Part shown: piece after piece, positions 25,785-34,192 of the stretch | Numbering within the stretch: the first letter of the stretch is position 1 | Layout of the letters: each line of letters starts with the position of its first letter | Source: JAOADN01 sp049323795 | GTDB lineage: Bacteria; Pseudomonadota; Alphaproteobacteria; Rhodobacterales; Rhodobacteraceae | Length of the DNA stretch: 47,337 nucleotides | Assembly: GCA_049323795.1 (NCBI GenBank) | Contig: JBMOOH010000061.1 | Coordinates: 1-47,337 of the forward strand | Reading direction: 5' to 3' | The notes under the pieces: generated by a model | Database searches by the model: none | Told to the model about the DNA's origin: nothing | The model's input: the letters and a program-made list of their open reading frames with translations, nothing else | Made by a program: the position numbers and the translations under genes

Positions 25785-25890
25785 GTGAAGCGGGCGGACG
25801 GCGGGGCCTGCACCTGCCGGGGCCGGACGCGCCTGCAGCGCATCGGCCGGGGCAGCCGCATCGCGAAGGCGACCGAGGGCTGCGGCCTGC
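25785..25890 (+). repeat. Dispersed structured element, copy E (central part only)
   Basis: The central segment is recognisable: GGGGCCGGACGCGCC, then GCGCATCGGCCGGGGC, then CGAAGGCGACCGAG, aligning with copies A and D. Neither hairpin 1 nor the 45-nt hairpin 2 is preserved. Boundaries are approximate. Confidence 0.5.
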
Positions 25891-25895
25891 CGCCC

Positions 25896-27005
25896 CTACC
25901 CCCGGCGCCCGCGCGCCTCGCCCGGCCTGACCGGGCCGCCCGTCCGCGCCGATGCCAGCGCCGCGAAGGCATTGGCGAGCGAGACCAGGTTGCCCCGCGC
26001 CGAATTCTCCGGCTCCTCCCCGGTCTCGATCGCCACCTGCAAGGCCCCCATCGCCCCGGCGAAGCCGTCGTTGAACCACCTGCCGTCCAGCTTCGGCCGC
26101 GCCACGCCGGCCGCGGTGCAGAGCGCCACCGACTGGGTGCCGAGATCCGGCCCCGTCGAAACCAGGCTGCCCGCCGACCCCGCGATGTAGGTCGTGTCCT
26201 GCGGCCCGAAGGGCGTTGCGGCATCGAAGACGAGCGTTCCCTGCGCGGTGCCGAAGTCGAGGAGCGCGGACGCCATCATCGGCGGCGCAATTGCCGTCGC
26301 CGGCGCGCGGACGGCCTGCGCCTGGACCCGCCCGGCCCGGCCCGCGACCGAGGTCACGAAGTCGAACCAGTGCACCCCGAAGTCGAAGAGGACCACGTCC
26401 TCCATCGTCTCGAAGGCTGTGCCCCGGATCCAGCGGTGGTCCCAGTGGAGCGCGCAATGCACCCCCAGCACCTCGCCGACGAGGCCGCCGCGCACCGCCG
26501 CCCGCATCCAGGCCATGTGCGGCGCCCAGCGGCCGTTCTGGTTGACGGCGAGCTTCACGCCGTTCGTCTCGGCCAGCGCGCAGAGGCGCTCGCCGGTGTC
26601 GAGGTCGCTGACGAAGGGCTTCTGGGACAGCACGTGCCTGCCCGCCCGCAGCGCCTGTTCGATCAGCGGCACGCGCGCGTCGGGATGCGGCGTCAGGTCC
26701 ACGACCTCGATGTCGGGCCGCGCCAGCAGGGCTGCGTAGTCCGTCATCACCTCGGCGTCCGGGAAGAACTCGTCCCGCCGCGCGCGCGCCTTGGCCGCGT
26801 CCCGCGACAGGATCGCCGCCACCTCGAACCCATGCGCCCGGTAGGCGTCGAGATGCGCGAAGGATATGCCGCCGGCGCCGACCAGCGCGATGGGATGGAC
26901 CCTGGCGGGCTTCGGCGGGCGATAGTCCAGTTCGGGCGCCGGAACCTCGGCCGCTTCCGCCGAGACGAGCGCATAGTCGTCGCGGCCCGGTTGGCCCGTG
27001 GTCAT
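25896..27005 (-). CDS. Gfo/Idh/MocA family oxidoreductase (first of three)
   Basis: A 369-aa dehydrogenase with an N-terminal Rossmann fold (IALVGAGGISFAHLDAY, about 38-54) and a C-terminal substrate domain. The usual EKP motif reads QKP (LSQKPFVSD), a known type of variation. The family oxidises sugars, inositols or related polyols with NAD(P). It follows the next gene upstream by one base, so the two oxidoreductases form an operon. The N-terminal 35 residues before the Rossmann fold are longer than usual. Confidence 0.9.
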   Translation of the reverse strand: MTTGQPGRDDYALVSAEAAEVPAPELDYRPPKPARVHPIALVGAGGISFAHLDAYRAHGFEVAAILSRDAAKARARRDEFFPDAEVMTDYAALLARPDIEVVDLTPHPDARVPLIEQALRAGRHVLSQKPFVSDLDTGERLCALAETNGVKLAVNQNGRWAPHMAWMRAAVRGGLVGEVLGVHCALHWDHRWIRGTAFETMEDVVLFDFGVHWFDFVTSVAGRAGRVQAQAVRAPATAIAPPMMASALLDFGTAQGTLVFDAATPFGPQDTTYIAGSAGSLVSTGPDLGTQSVALCTAAGVARPKLDGRWFNDGFAGAMGALQVAIETGEEPENSARGNLVSLANAFAALASARTGGPVRPGEARGRRG

Positions 27006-27006
27006 G

Positions 27007-28077
27007 TCAGCCCGCCAGCGGCAGGGTGCGGCCGGCCCTGGCCGAGGCGACGGCGGTGTCGACGATCCGCTGGCCGGTGCGCGAGATCTCGGGCGTCAGG
27101 GGCCCGTGCAGCGGCCCGCCGTTCGCCAGCACGTCGAGCACATGCTCGACCGGTCCCCGCATCGGGGCGTGCGGGCGGTCGGCGCGGACGGTGTGGTGCT
27201 CCGGCCGGGCGCGGGTCTGGACGGTGACGTGGTCGTCGTAGTCCCAGGACGAGATCGTCCCCTCGGATCCCACGATCACGAACCCGCAGCGCGGCTGGGG
27301 CTGCAGCGTCCAGGGGTCGCTGAAGGTGCCCCAGCGCGTCTCCATCTTCGACAGGCCGCGGGCGTAGCGCAGCACCGTGACGGAATGCTCGTCCACCTCA
27401 AGCCCCGGCGCGGCCCAGGTGGTGGCGGTCACGTCGAGGGGCGCCTCGCCGTCCAGGAACCACGTCCCGAGCGTCGCGCCGTAGCCGAGGTAGTCGAGCA
27501 GCGACCCGCCGCCCGAGGCGGCCCTGTACCACCACGAGGCGGGCTTCTGCCGCTCGACCTCCTCTGCGCTCACCTCGACCTTGTCGGCGAGGTGCCAGAG
27601 CGGCCCCCGGTTGCCGTCGTAGAAATGCACCTCGCGCACCTCGCCGATCGCCCCCTCGCCGATCAGCCGCTTCGTCGTGCGGTGCGAGGGGTACCAGGCG
27701 AGCGGCCAGTTGATGGCGAGCAGCTTGCCCCTGCAGGCGGCGATCATGCGGTCGGCGTCGGCGAGGCTCGCCGCGAACGGCTTCTCGACGATGATCGCGG
27801 GGACATGGGGCGCGACCATCTCGGTGTAGCGCGCGTGGTCGGCGGTCGCGGGGCAGAGGATGGCGAGGTCGGGTTTCACGGCGAGGCAGGCGGCCAGGGT
27901 GGTGAACACCCGTTCGGCAGGGATGGCGAAGGTGCCGGTCGCCCCGTCCATCCGCGAACGGTCGGGGTCGAAGATGCCTGCGATCTCGGCGCCCGGGTGG
28001 TCATGGACCTGCCGCAGCAGGTCGCCCATGTGCATGTGGTCGAAACTGATGCCGACGACGCGAAACGGCCTGGCCAC
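27007..28077 (-). CDS. Gfo/Idh/MocA family oxidoreductase (second of three)
   Basis: A 356-aa protein with a Rossmann N-terminus (FRVVGISFDHMHMGDLL) and the EKP motif (IIVEKPFAAS). The usual GxGxxG is altered to GISFDH, so cofactor binding may be atypical. The start is GTG at 28077, with GGGAGG five bases upstream; the frame is open far to the right but without similarity. Divergent from the SDR gene at 28327, it likely shares control with the polyol cluster. Confidence 0.88.
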   Translation of the reverse strand: MARPFRVVGISFDHMHMGDLLRQVHDHPGAEIAGIFDPDRSRMDGATGTFAIPAERVFTTLAACLAVKPDLAILCPATADHARYTEMVAPHVPAIIVEKPFAASLADADRMIAACRGKLLAINWPLAWYPSHRTTKRLIGEGAIGEVREVHFYDGNRGPLWHLADKVEVSAEEVERQKPASWWYRAASGGGSLLDYLGYGATLGTWFLDGEAPLDVTATTWAAPGLEVDEHSVTVLRYARGLSKMETRWGTFSDPWTLQPQPRCGFVIVGSEGTISSWDYDDHVTVQTRARPEHHTVRADRPHAPMRGPVEHVLDVLANGGPLHGPLTPEISRTGQRIVDTAVASARAGRTLPLAG

Positions 28078-28315
28078 GGGCGCCTCCCTTCGCTCTTGGG
28101 GCGTTTGTCCGACGCTAGCCAGCGGGGAGGGGACTGGCAAGGCGGGCCGGCCGTGGCGAAGCCCCGCGCGGACCTCCGCCGCCCCCGGCCCTTCCCTCCC
28201 CGCGCCGGACAGGGGAGGGGCGGGGGGACACCCGCACGACGCCGCCGGATCGCACCCCGTTGACACCCGCGCCGCCCCCGCCCCACGCTCGCCCGCGTGG
28301 AGGGGGGACCGTGAA

Positions 28316-28323
28316 GGGGGGGG
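28316..28323 (+). promoter_or_regulatory. G8 tract at the Shine-Dalgarno position of the SDR gene
   Basis: Eight G precede ACG and the ATG at 28327, repeating the arrangement seen before the APC permease. Confidence 0.5.
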
Positions 28324-28326
28324 ACG

Positions 28327-29091
28327 ATGCGGGTTGACCTGACGGGGATGGTCGTTCTGGTGACCGGCGCGGCCAGCGGGATCGGCGCTGCCGTGGGACG
28401 GCTGGCGGCAGAGTCGGGCGCACGCCTGATGCTGACGGACCTCGACGCGGCGGGGCTTGCGGCCTTCGCCTCGGACATTCCCGGCGCGGGCACCGTCACG
28501 GCCGACCTGACCGATCCCGACGCGCCCGCAGGCGTGATCCGCGCCACGCTCGACCGTTTCGGGCGGATCGACGGCCTCGTCAATTCCGCCGGCCGGACCG
28601 ACCGCGCCTCGGTGCTCGACGGGACGGTGCAGCTCTGGGACAGGCTCCACGCGGTCAACGCCCGCGCGCCGTTCTTCCTGATGCAGGGCGCCATCGCCGA
28701 CATGCGCGGGCGCGGGGCGCCCGGAACGATCGTGAACATCCTGTCGATGAACGCCCACTGCGGCGCGCCCGATCTCGCCATCTACGCCGCCACCAAGGGG
28801 GCGCTCATGACGCTGACGAAGAACGCCGCGAACGCGCACCTGCGGGACCGCATCCGCGTGAACGGGATCAACCTCGGCTGGGTGCTGACGCCGGCCGAGG
28901 ACCGGATGCAGGCCGAAACGCTCGGGCGCGGGACGGGCTGGGCAGAAGGGGTCGGCGCGCAGTTGCCGCTCGGGCGGCTCCTCGATCCGGACGAGGCGGC
29001 GCGGCTGGCGGTCTACCTTCTCGGCCCGGCCTCTGCCCCGATGACCGGCACGGCGATCGACCTCGAACAGCGCGTCCTCGGGGCGCCGTGA
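28327..29091 (+). CDS. SDR family oxidoreductase (first of two)
   Basis: A 254-aa short-chain dehydrogenase with the cofactor motif TGAASGIGAA (14-23), NSAG (about 86-89) and the active-site pair in YAATK (about 153-157) after an SMNAHCG strand. It should oxidise or reduce a hydroxyl of a sugar or polyol. It begins the plus-strand cluster and its TGA overlaps the RpiR start as TGATG. Confidence 0.93.
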   Translation: MRVDLTGMVVLVTGAASGIGAAVGRLAAESGARLMLTDLDAAGLAAFASDIPGAGTVTADLTDPDAPAGVIRATLDRFGRIDGLVNSAGRTDRASVLDGTVQLWDRLHAVNARAPFFLMQGAIADMRGRGAPGTIVNILSMNAHCGAPDLAIYAATKGALMTLTKNAANAHLRDRIRVNGINLGWVLTPAEDRMQAETLGRGTGWAEGVGAQLPLGRLLDPDEAARLAVYLLGPASAPMTGTAIDLEQRVLGAP

Positions 29092-29951
29092 TGGGCGGGC
29101 CGGGGCAGGGGCCGATCCGCGACTACGACGCGCTCGTCCGGGCGCTCGTCGCGCGGCAGGGCACGCTTTCCCGCCGGAACGCGCAGGTGGCGCAGTTCTT
29201 CCTCAACCACCCCGAGGACGTGGCGATCAACACCATCGTCCGCCTCGCCACGCTCGCCGGCGTGCCGCCCGCCACGATCACCCGCTTCGCGCAGGAACTG
29301 GGGTTCCAGGGCTTTCCCGACCTCCAGCGCGTGTTCCGCGAGCGGCTTCTCGGGCCGCGCCTGCCCTTCGCCGAGCAGATGTCGGAACTGACCGCGAAAG
29401 GCGGCATGGGGGAGGTGGATTTCGCCGACCTCGAAGAGCCGGGGCACGTCTTCGACACCTTCGTGCAGGCGGCGGTGAATTCGCTCCTGCGGGTCCGGCA
29501 GGGGCTGGACCGGTCGGAGCTCGAAGCCGCGGTTGCGGTGCTGGCCGCGGCCGAGACGATCCACATCGCGGCGGCGCGCGGGGCCTTCGGGATCGGGGCC
29601 TATGCCTTCTACGGCCTGGCCAATGTCGGCAAGCGGGCGCAGATGATCGACAACCTCGGCGCCATGCGGGTCGAGCAGGTGGCGGCGATGGGCGAGCGGG
29701 ACGCGCTTCTGGCGATCACCTTCGACGACTACACGCCCGAGACGGTGCAGATCACGAAGATGGCGGCCGAGAAGGGGCGCAAGGTGGTGGCGATCACCGA
29801 CAACGAGCTGTCGCCGGTGGTCGGGCTGGCGGCCCACGCGCTCTACGTGAGGGAGGCGCGGCTGGGGCATTTCCGGTCGCAGGTGCCGGCGCTGGTGGTG
29901 GCCCAGGCGATGATCGTGAGCATCGGGCGGAGGCTTGCGGCCGAGGCGTGA
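29091..29951 (+). CDS. RpiR/MurR family transcriptional regulator
   Basis: A 286-aa regulator: an N-terminal HTH_6 domain (about 15-85, with FFLNHPEDVAINTIVRLA and ATITRFAQELGFQGFPD in part) and a C-terminal SIS domain (about 130-270) that normally binds a phosphosugar. It is coupled to the upstream SDR and probably controls this polyol cluster; an inverted repeat at 30105-30120 is a candidate target. GTG at 29088 is an alternative start. Confidence 0.93.
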   Translation: MGGPGQGPIRDYDALVRALVARQGTLSRRNAQVAQFFLNHPEDVAINTIVRLATLAGVPPATITRFAQELGFQGFPDLQRVFRERLLGPRLPFAEQMSELTAKGGMGEVDFADLEEPGHVFDTFVQAAVNSLLRVRQGLDRSELEAAVAVLAAAETIHIAAARGAFGIGAYAFYGLANVGKRAQMIDNLGAMRVEQVAAMGERDALLAITFDDYTPETVQITKMAAEKGRKVVAITDNELSPVVGLAAHALYVREARLGHFRSQVPALVVAQAMIVSIGRRLAAEA

Positions 29952-29962
29952 CGGCCCTTCTC

Positions 29963-30096
29963 GCCCGGACGGGCAGGTGACCATCCGGGCCGCGTCCTGC
30001 GGATCCCTGCCGGGGCTGCCGGGGGCGGCCGCGCCCTGCGGCTCCGGGCAGCCGGCATGGCCGGCACCCCGCCCGATGGTCGTCCGGCCATGCCGG
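29963..30096 (+). repeat. Dispersed structured element, copy F (internally deleted)
   Basis: Hairpin 1 (29963-29990) has arms GCCCGGACG/CATCCGGGC around loop GGCAGGTGAC, identical in the loop to copies A and D. Hairpin 2 (30052-30096) is again exactly 45 nt, with a perfect 13-bp outer stem CCGGCATGGCCGG. About 67 bp of the middle are missing relative to copies A and D. It begins 11 bases after the RpiR stop codon. Confidence 0.83.
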
Positions 30097-30104
30097 AGAG
30101 GTTG

Positions 30105-30120
30105 TGAAAATCCGTTTTCA
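30105..30120. promoter_or_regulatory. Inverted repeat TGAAAA-N4-TTTTCA, candidate RpiR operator
   Basis: A perfect 6-bp inverted repeat with a 4-base spacer lies 79 bases before the next SDR start, and a further TGAAAA half-site occurs at 30133-30138. RpiR-type proteins bind such AT-rich palindromes, and the rpiR-type gene is adjacent. Confidence 0.5.
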
Positions 30121-30199
30121 TTTCTGCTGTCCTGAAAACGCCCTTGTGCCGAATCGCGCCTCCCGCCTAGCCTTCACCGAAGCTTGGGAGGGCTGCCGG

Positions 30200-30922
30200 T
30201 TGGCGTCTGGTTTCGACTTTTCGGGCGCCGGGGTTCTGGTGATCGGCGCGAGCCGGGCCGGGATCGGGGCCGCGGTCGCCCGGGCCTTCCAGGACGCGGG
30301 CGCCACGGTCGCCATCACCGGGGTCGAGCCGGAACCCGCGCCCGAGGACCGGGGCCGCTTCGCCTATACCCGCCTCGACGTGACCGACATGGCGGCCGTT
30401 CAGCGGCTGGCGGATGCGACCCCGAGGCTCGACGTGCTGGTCAACGGCGCCGCCATCACCGCGCGCGGCGAGGAAATGGACCCCGCCTTCTTCCAGCGCG
30501 TCGTGGACGTGAACCTGCACGGGTCGTTCCGCACCGCGCTCGCCTTCCATGGCCGGCTCGCGGCGGCGAAGGGATCGGTCGTCAACATCGCGTCCATGTA
30601 CGCGACCTTCGGCAGCCCGCGGAACCCGGCCTACGGCGCGTCCAAGGCGGCGGTGCAGCAACTGACGAAATCCCTTGCCATCGCCTGGGCGCCGGACGGC
30701 ATCCGGGTGAACGCGGTCTCGCCCGGCTTCATCGTCACCGAACAGTCCGCGAAGAGCCGGACCGACCCCGAGCACGTCGCCCGCGTGAACGCCCGCACGC
30801 CGCTCGGCCGCTGGGGCGAGCCCGGGGACATCGCGGGCGCGGTGCTCTTTCTCGCCTCGCCGATGGCCGCCTTCGTGACCGGGGCCTGCATCCCGATCGA
30901 CGGGGGGTATTCGGTTGTCTGA
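30200..30922 (+). CDS. SDR family oxidoreductase (second of two)
   Basis: A 240-aa short-chain dehydrogenase with GASRAGIGAA in the cofactor site, the NGA motif and YGASK active-site residues, ending in the typical ACIPIDGGYSVV. TTG at 30200 is preferred because GGGAGG lies eight bases upstream and it begins right before the conserved first strand; the longer frame from 30104 would run through the putative operator. It overlaps the next gene by eight bases. Confidence 0.92.
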   Translation: MASGFDFSGAGVLVIGASRAGIGAAVARAFQDAGATVAITGVEPEPAPEDRGRFAYTRLDVTDMAAVQRLADATPRLDVLVNGAAITARGEEMDPAFFQRVVDVNLHGSFRTALAFHGRLAAAKGSVVNIASMYATFGSPRNPAYGASKAAVQQLTKSLAIAWAPDGIRVNAVSPGFIVTEQSAKSRTDPEHVARVNARTPLGRWGEPGDIAGAVLFLASPMAAFVTGACIPIDGGYSVV

Positions 30923-32063
30923 CCGCCTCTCAGCCGCGATCATCGGCACGGGTTTCATCGGCACCGTCCATCTCTGGGCGCTGCGCCGGCTCGGCGTGCG
31001 GATCGCGGGCGTTCTGGGCTCGTCCGGCGAACGCGGCCGGACGCGGGCGCAGGCGCTGGGCGTGGACCTGGCCTATGGCTCGCTCGACGAGCTGCTGGCC
31101 GACGGCTCGGTCGATGTCGTCCACGTCACCTCGCCCAACCACCTGCACCACCCGCAGGTCATGGCGGTCCTCGAAGCGGGCAGGCACGTCGTCTGCGAAA
31201 AGCCGCTCGCCATGACCGCCGCGCAGTCGGCCGGGATGGTGGCGGCTGCGGCCCGGTCCGGCAGGGTCGCGGCGGTCTGCTACAACACGCGCTTCTATCC
31301 GCTGAACCAGCACATGCAGGGGCTGGTGGCGGCGGGCGAGATGGGCGATATCCGTCTGATAACAGGGCACTACCACCAGGACTGGCTCGCCAGGGCGACC
31401 GACTGGAGCTGGCGGCTGGAGACGGAAGCCGGGGGCGCGCTGCGCAGCGTGGGCGACATCGGCACCCACTGGATCGACCTGACGAGCTTCATCGCGGGAC
31501 AGCGCCCCACCGCCGTCCTCGCCGAGCTTTCGACGTTCGTGCGCGAACGCCAGAAGCCGGTCGGCCCGGTCGAGACGTTCTCGCGGTCCGCCGGGCCGAC
31601 CGAAACCGTTCCCATCCGCACCGACGACGCGGCGCTGATCCTCCTGCGCTATCCGAACGGGGCGCGCGGGTCGCTGACCACCAGCCAGATCAGCCACGGG
31701 CGCAAGAACCGGATGACCTGGGAAATCGCCGGGGCCGCGTCGGCGGCGGCGTGGGACAGCGAGCACCCCGACCACCTCTGGCTCGGACGCCGCGACGGGC
31801 CGAATGCCATCCAGCAACGCGACCCGGGCGCGATGAACGCCTTCGGCGCGGCGGCGGCCAGCCTGCCGGGCGGACATGTCGAGGGCTTCGCCGACACATT
31901 CTTCGCCTTCTTCCGGCAGGTCTACCGCGACGTCGCCGCCGGGGGCCGCCAGCCGGACTCGACCTGGGCCGGCTTCGACGACGGCCATTTCGAGATGCTC
32001 TTCTGCGATGCCGTGCTCGCCAGCGCCGCGACGGGCGGCTGGACCCCGATACCGCAAGCCTGA
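30915..32063 (+). CDS. Gfo/Idh/MocA family oxidoreductase (third of three)
   Basis: A 382-aa dehydrogenase with Rossmann motif IIGTGFIGTVHL, the EKP motif (VVCEKPLAM) and a C-terminal domain with GDIGTHWIDL, where the His is a likely active-site residue. Start codon TTG at 30915 has G6 seven bases upstream. It lies between an SDR and a sugar isomerase and should oxidise a sugar or inositol derivative. Confidence 0.92.
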   Translation: MSDRLSAAIIGTGFIGTVHLWALRRLGVRIAGVLGSSGERGRTRAQALGVDLAYGSLDELLADGSVDVVHVTSPNHLHHPQVMAVLEAGRHVVCEKPLAMTAAQSAGMVAAAARSGRVAAVCYNTRFYPLNQHMQGLVAAGEMGDIRLITGHYHQDWLARATDWSWRLETEAGGALRSVGDIGTHWIDLTSFIAGQRPTAVLAELSTFVRERQKPVGPVETFSRSAGPTETVPIRTDDAALILLRYPNGARGSLTTSQISHGRKNRMTWEIAGAASAAAWDSEHPDHLWLGRRDGPNAIQQRDPGAMNAFGAAAASLPGGHVEGFADTFFAFFRQVYRDVAAGGRQPDSTWAGFDDGHFEMLFCDAVLASAATGGWTPIPQA

Positions 32064-32077
32064 CAGGAACCGTGCCC

Positions 32078-32992
32078 ATGATCCTCGGCCTTCTCACCGC
32101 CCCCTTCCCCGACACCGACCTGATGGACGTGGCCGACTGGACGGCGGCGAACGGCATGACGGCGCTGGAAATCGCCTGCTGGCCGCGGTCGGGCGGCGAG
32201 AAGCGGCGCTATGCGGGCACCTCGCATATCGGCGTGGACGGGCTGACGAAGGGCAAGGCGCAGGACATCGCCCAGGCAATCGCGGGCAAGGGCCTGACGA
32301 TCTCGGGCCTCGGCTACTACCCCAATCCCCTCCACGCGGACCGGGCCCACCGCGAGACGGTCATCGGCCATCTGAGGAAGGTGATCGCCGCCGCGTCCCT
32401 GATGGGAGTGAAGGTCGTCAACACCTTCGTTGGCGGCAACCGCGCGCTCGATGTCGAGGAGAACTGGGCCGAGGCGCAGAAGGTCTGGCCGGAGATCGTC
32501 GCCTACGCGGGCGGCCACGGCGTGACGCTCGCCTTCGAGAACTGCCCGATGATCTTCTCCCGCGACGAATGGCCGGGCGGGCACAACATCGCCTATTCCC
32601 CCAGGATCTGGCGGCGCATCCTGAACGACTGGGGGCCGGGGGTCGGCATGAACTACGACCCCAGCCACCTCGTCTGGCAGATGATCGACCAGGCCCGGTT
32701 CATCCGCGAATTCGGCCCCCGCATGGTCCATGTCCACGCCAAGGACGTGATGATCGACCGCGACGGGCTCTACGAGAACGGGGTGATGTCGGTCGGCATG
32801 GGCTGGCAGGTACCGCGGATACCGGGACTTGGCGACATCGACTGGAAGGTGATCTTCGCCGGTCTCTACCGCGCGGGATACGACGGGCCGGTCATCATCG
32901 AGCATGAGGACCGGAATTTCGAGGGCTCGGAGGAGAAGGTCAGGCGGGGTTTCCTCTTGGCCCGGGACGTCCTCAGCCCCTATGTTAAGTGA
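32078..32992 (+). CDS. Sugar phosphate isomerase/epimerase (AP endonuclease 2 fold)
   Basis: A 304-aa TIM-barrel protein resembling the MocC/IolE-like group. Probable metal ligands are visible as Glu in TLAFENCP, Asp and His in NYDPSHLVW, His in MVHVHAKD and Glu in VIIEHEDRN. It would isomerise or dehydrate a keto-sugar produced by the neighbouring dehydrogenases. AGGA nine bases upstream supports the ATG at 32078. Confidence 0.92.
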   Translation: MILGLLTAPFPDTDLMDVADWTAANGMTALEIACWPRSGGEKRRYAGTSHIGVDGLTKGKAQDIAQAIAGKGLTISGLGYYPNPLHADRAHRETVIGHLRKVIAAASLMGVKVVNTFVGGNRALDVEENWAEAQKVWPEIVAYAGGHGVTLAFENCPMIFSRDEWPGGHNIAYSPRIWRRILNDWGPGVGMNYDPSHLVWQMIDQARFIREFGPRMVHVHAKDVMIDRDGLYENGVMSVGMGWQVPRIPGLGDIDWKVIFAGLYRAGYDGPVIIEHEDRNFEGSEEKVRRGFLLARDVLSPYVK

Positions 32993-33032
32993 CCGGAGTT
33001 CAAAGAAGACTCGTGCAAAGGGAGGAAGACCA

Positions 33033-34058
33033 ATGAAGCGATTCTACGCGGGAGCGGCCCTTGCCGCGCTGGCCCTCGGCTGGGCGGGCGCCGCCTCGGC
33101 CCAGAGCTACAAGATCGGCATCTCGAACACCGTCCAGGGCAACGGCTGGCGGGAAGAGATGATCTGCGCGATGAAGGCCGAGGCGCTCGCCTCGGGCAAG
33201 GTCGCGTCGCTGAACATCGCCCACCGCAACACCGACAGCGCGGGCCAGCTCGAGGATATCCGCAACCTGATCCAGGCGGGCGTGAACGCGATCGTCGTCA
33301 ACCCGTCGAGCGCCGACGCGGTGAACGCCGCGATCAAGGAAGCGACCGACAAGGGCATCGTCGTCGTGGCGGTGGACCAGGCGGTGACGGAACCCTCGGC
33401 CTATGTCATCTCGAACGACCAGGAGAACTACGCCTATCTCGGCGCCAAGTGGCTCTTCGAACAGATGGGCGGCAAGGGCGCGGTCGTCTACATGCGCGGC
33501 GCGGCCGGCGCGGGCGCGGACAACGACCGTGACAGGGGCTTCAAGAAGGCGCTGGCGGAGTTTCCCGGCATCACCGTCGCGCAGGAGGTGTTCACCGGCT
33601 GGCAGCAGGACCAGGGCAAGCAGCAGATGCTCGACATCCTCGCTTCGGGCATCCCGTTCCAGGGCGTGTGGACGAGCGGAATCGACAACGTGATCGTGGA
33701 TGCGTTCACCGAATCCGAGGCCCCGCTGGTGCCGATCGTCGGTGCCGACAACGCGGGCTTCGTCGGCCAGTTGTCGAGCGTCGAGGGCCTGAAGGGCGCC
33801 GCGGTCACGAACCCCGGATCGGTCGGCGGCGCCGGCGTGGCGCTGGCGATCCGGATCCTCGACGGCAAGAAGCCCGACAGCCAGACGGTGCTCGTGACGC
33901 CCGAGCTGTGGGACAACGTGACCGACGAGGGCCGGGCCAAGCTCGCCGCCGCGGCCAACCCGAACCTCGACCCGGAATGGCCGGTCAGCGTGTCGATCCC
34001 CGGCTGGACGAGCTACACGATGGACCAGATCATCGCCTGCAAGGGCCCCGGCGAGTAA
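33033..34058 (+). CDS. Sugar ABC transporter substrate-binding protein (RbsB/SBP_4 family)
   Basis: A 341-aa periplasmic protein with a Sec signal peptide (MKRFYAGAALAALALGWAGAASAQ in part; cleavage likely after ASA). The mature domain is of the ribose-binding type (KIGISNTVQGNGWREEM, VNPSSADAVNAAIKEA). A strong GGGAGGAAG precedes the ATG. It feeds the transporter encoded downstream, and two stable hairpins follow it, which is typical for boosting binding-protein mRNA. Confidence 0.95.
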   Translation: MKRFYAGAALAALALGWAGAASAQSYKIGISNTVQGNGWREEMICAMKAEALASGKVASLNIAHRNTDSAGQLEDIRNLIQAGVNAIVVNPSSADAVNAAIKEATDKGIVVVAVDQAVTEPSAYVISNDQENYAYLGAKWLFEQMGGKGAVVYMRGAAGAGADNDRDRGFKKALAEFPGITVAQEVFTGWQQDQGKQQMLDILASGIPFQGVWTSGIDNVIVDAFTESEAPLVPIVGADNAGFVGQLSSVEGLKGAAVTNPGSVGGAGVALAIRILDGKKPDSQTVLVTPELWDNVTDEGRAKLAAAANPNLDPEWPVSVSIPGWTSYTMDQIIACKGPGE

Positions 34059-34093
34059 GTCCTTTCCGGTTCCGGCGCTTGACGGTGCCGGGA

Positions 34094-34121
34094 CCGGAAA
34101 TCCTTCGCGGGGGATTTCCGG
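34094..34121 (+). terminator. Hairpin 1 after the binding-protein gene
   Basis: A perfect 10-bp stem CCGGAAATCC/GGATTTCCGG with an 8-nt loop. It has no T tract, so partial termination or mRNA 3'-end protection is more likely than full termination. Confidence 0.6.
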
Positions 34122-34122
34122 A

Positions 34123-34148
34123 GGGCAGGATTTCGTGAAATCCTGCCC
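34123..34148 (+). terminator. Hairpin 2 after the binding-protein gene, 12-bp palindrome
   Basis: GGGCAGGATTTC and GAAATCCTGCCC are perfectly complementary with only GT between them, followed by TTCTGCTGC. It shares GGATTTC/GAAATCC with the preceding hairpin, so alternative pairings are possible. Confidence 0.65.
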
Positions 34149-34192
34149 TTCTGCTGCGAGAGGAACGTCTTGAAAGGCTTCGGCGCGGGGCG

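Noticed and set aside
28260..28265. TTGACA upstream of the SDR gene as a promoter
   Set aside because: The sequence 17 bases downstream is CCACGC, unlike a -10 box.
28140..28315. Another copy of the dispersed element between the divergent Gfo/Idh/MocA and SDR genes
   Set aside because: It has GC-rich inverted repeats (CCCTCCCC with GGGGAGGG) but lacks the GGCAGGTGAC loop, the GCATCCGCCGGGGC box and the 45-nt hairpin.
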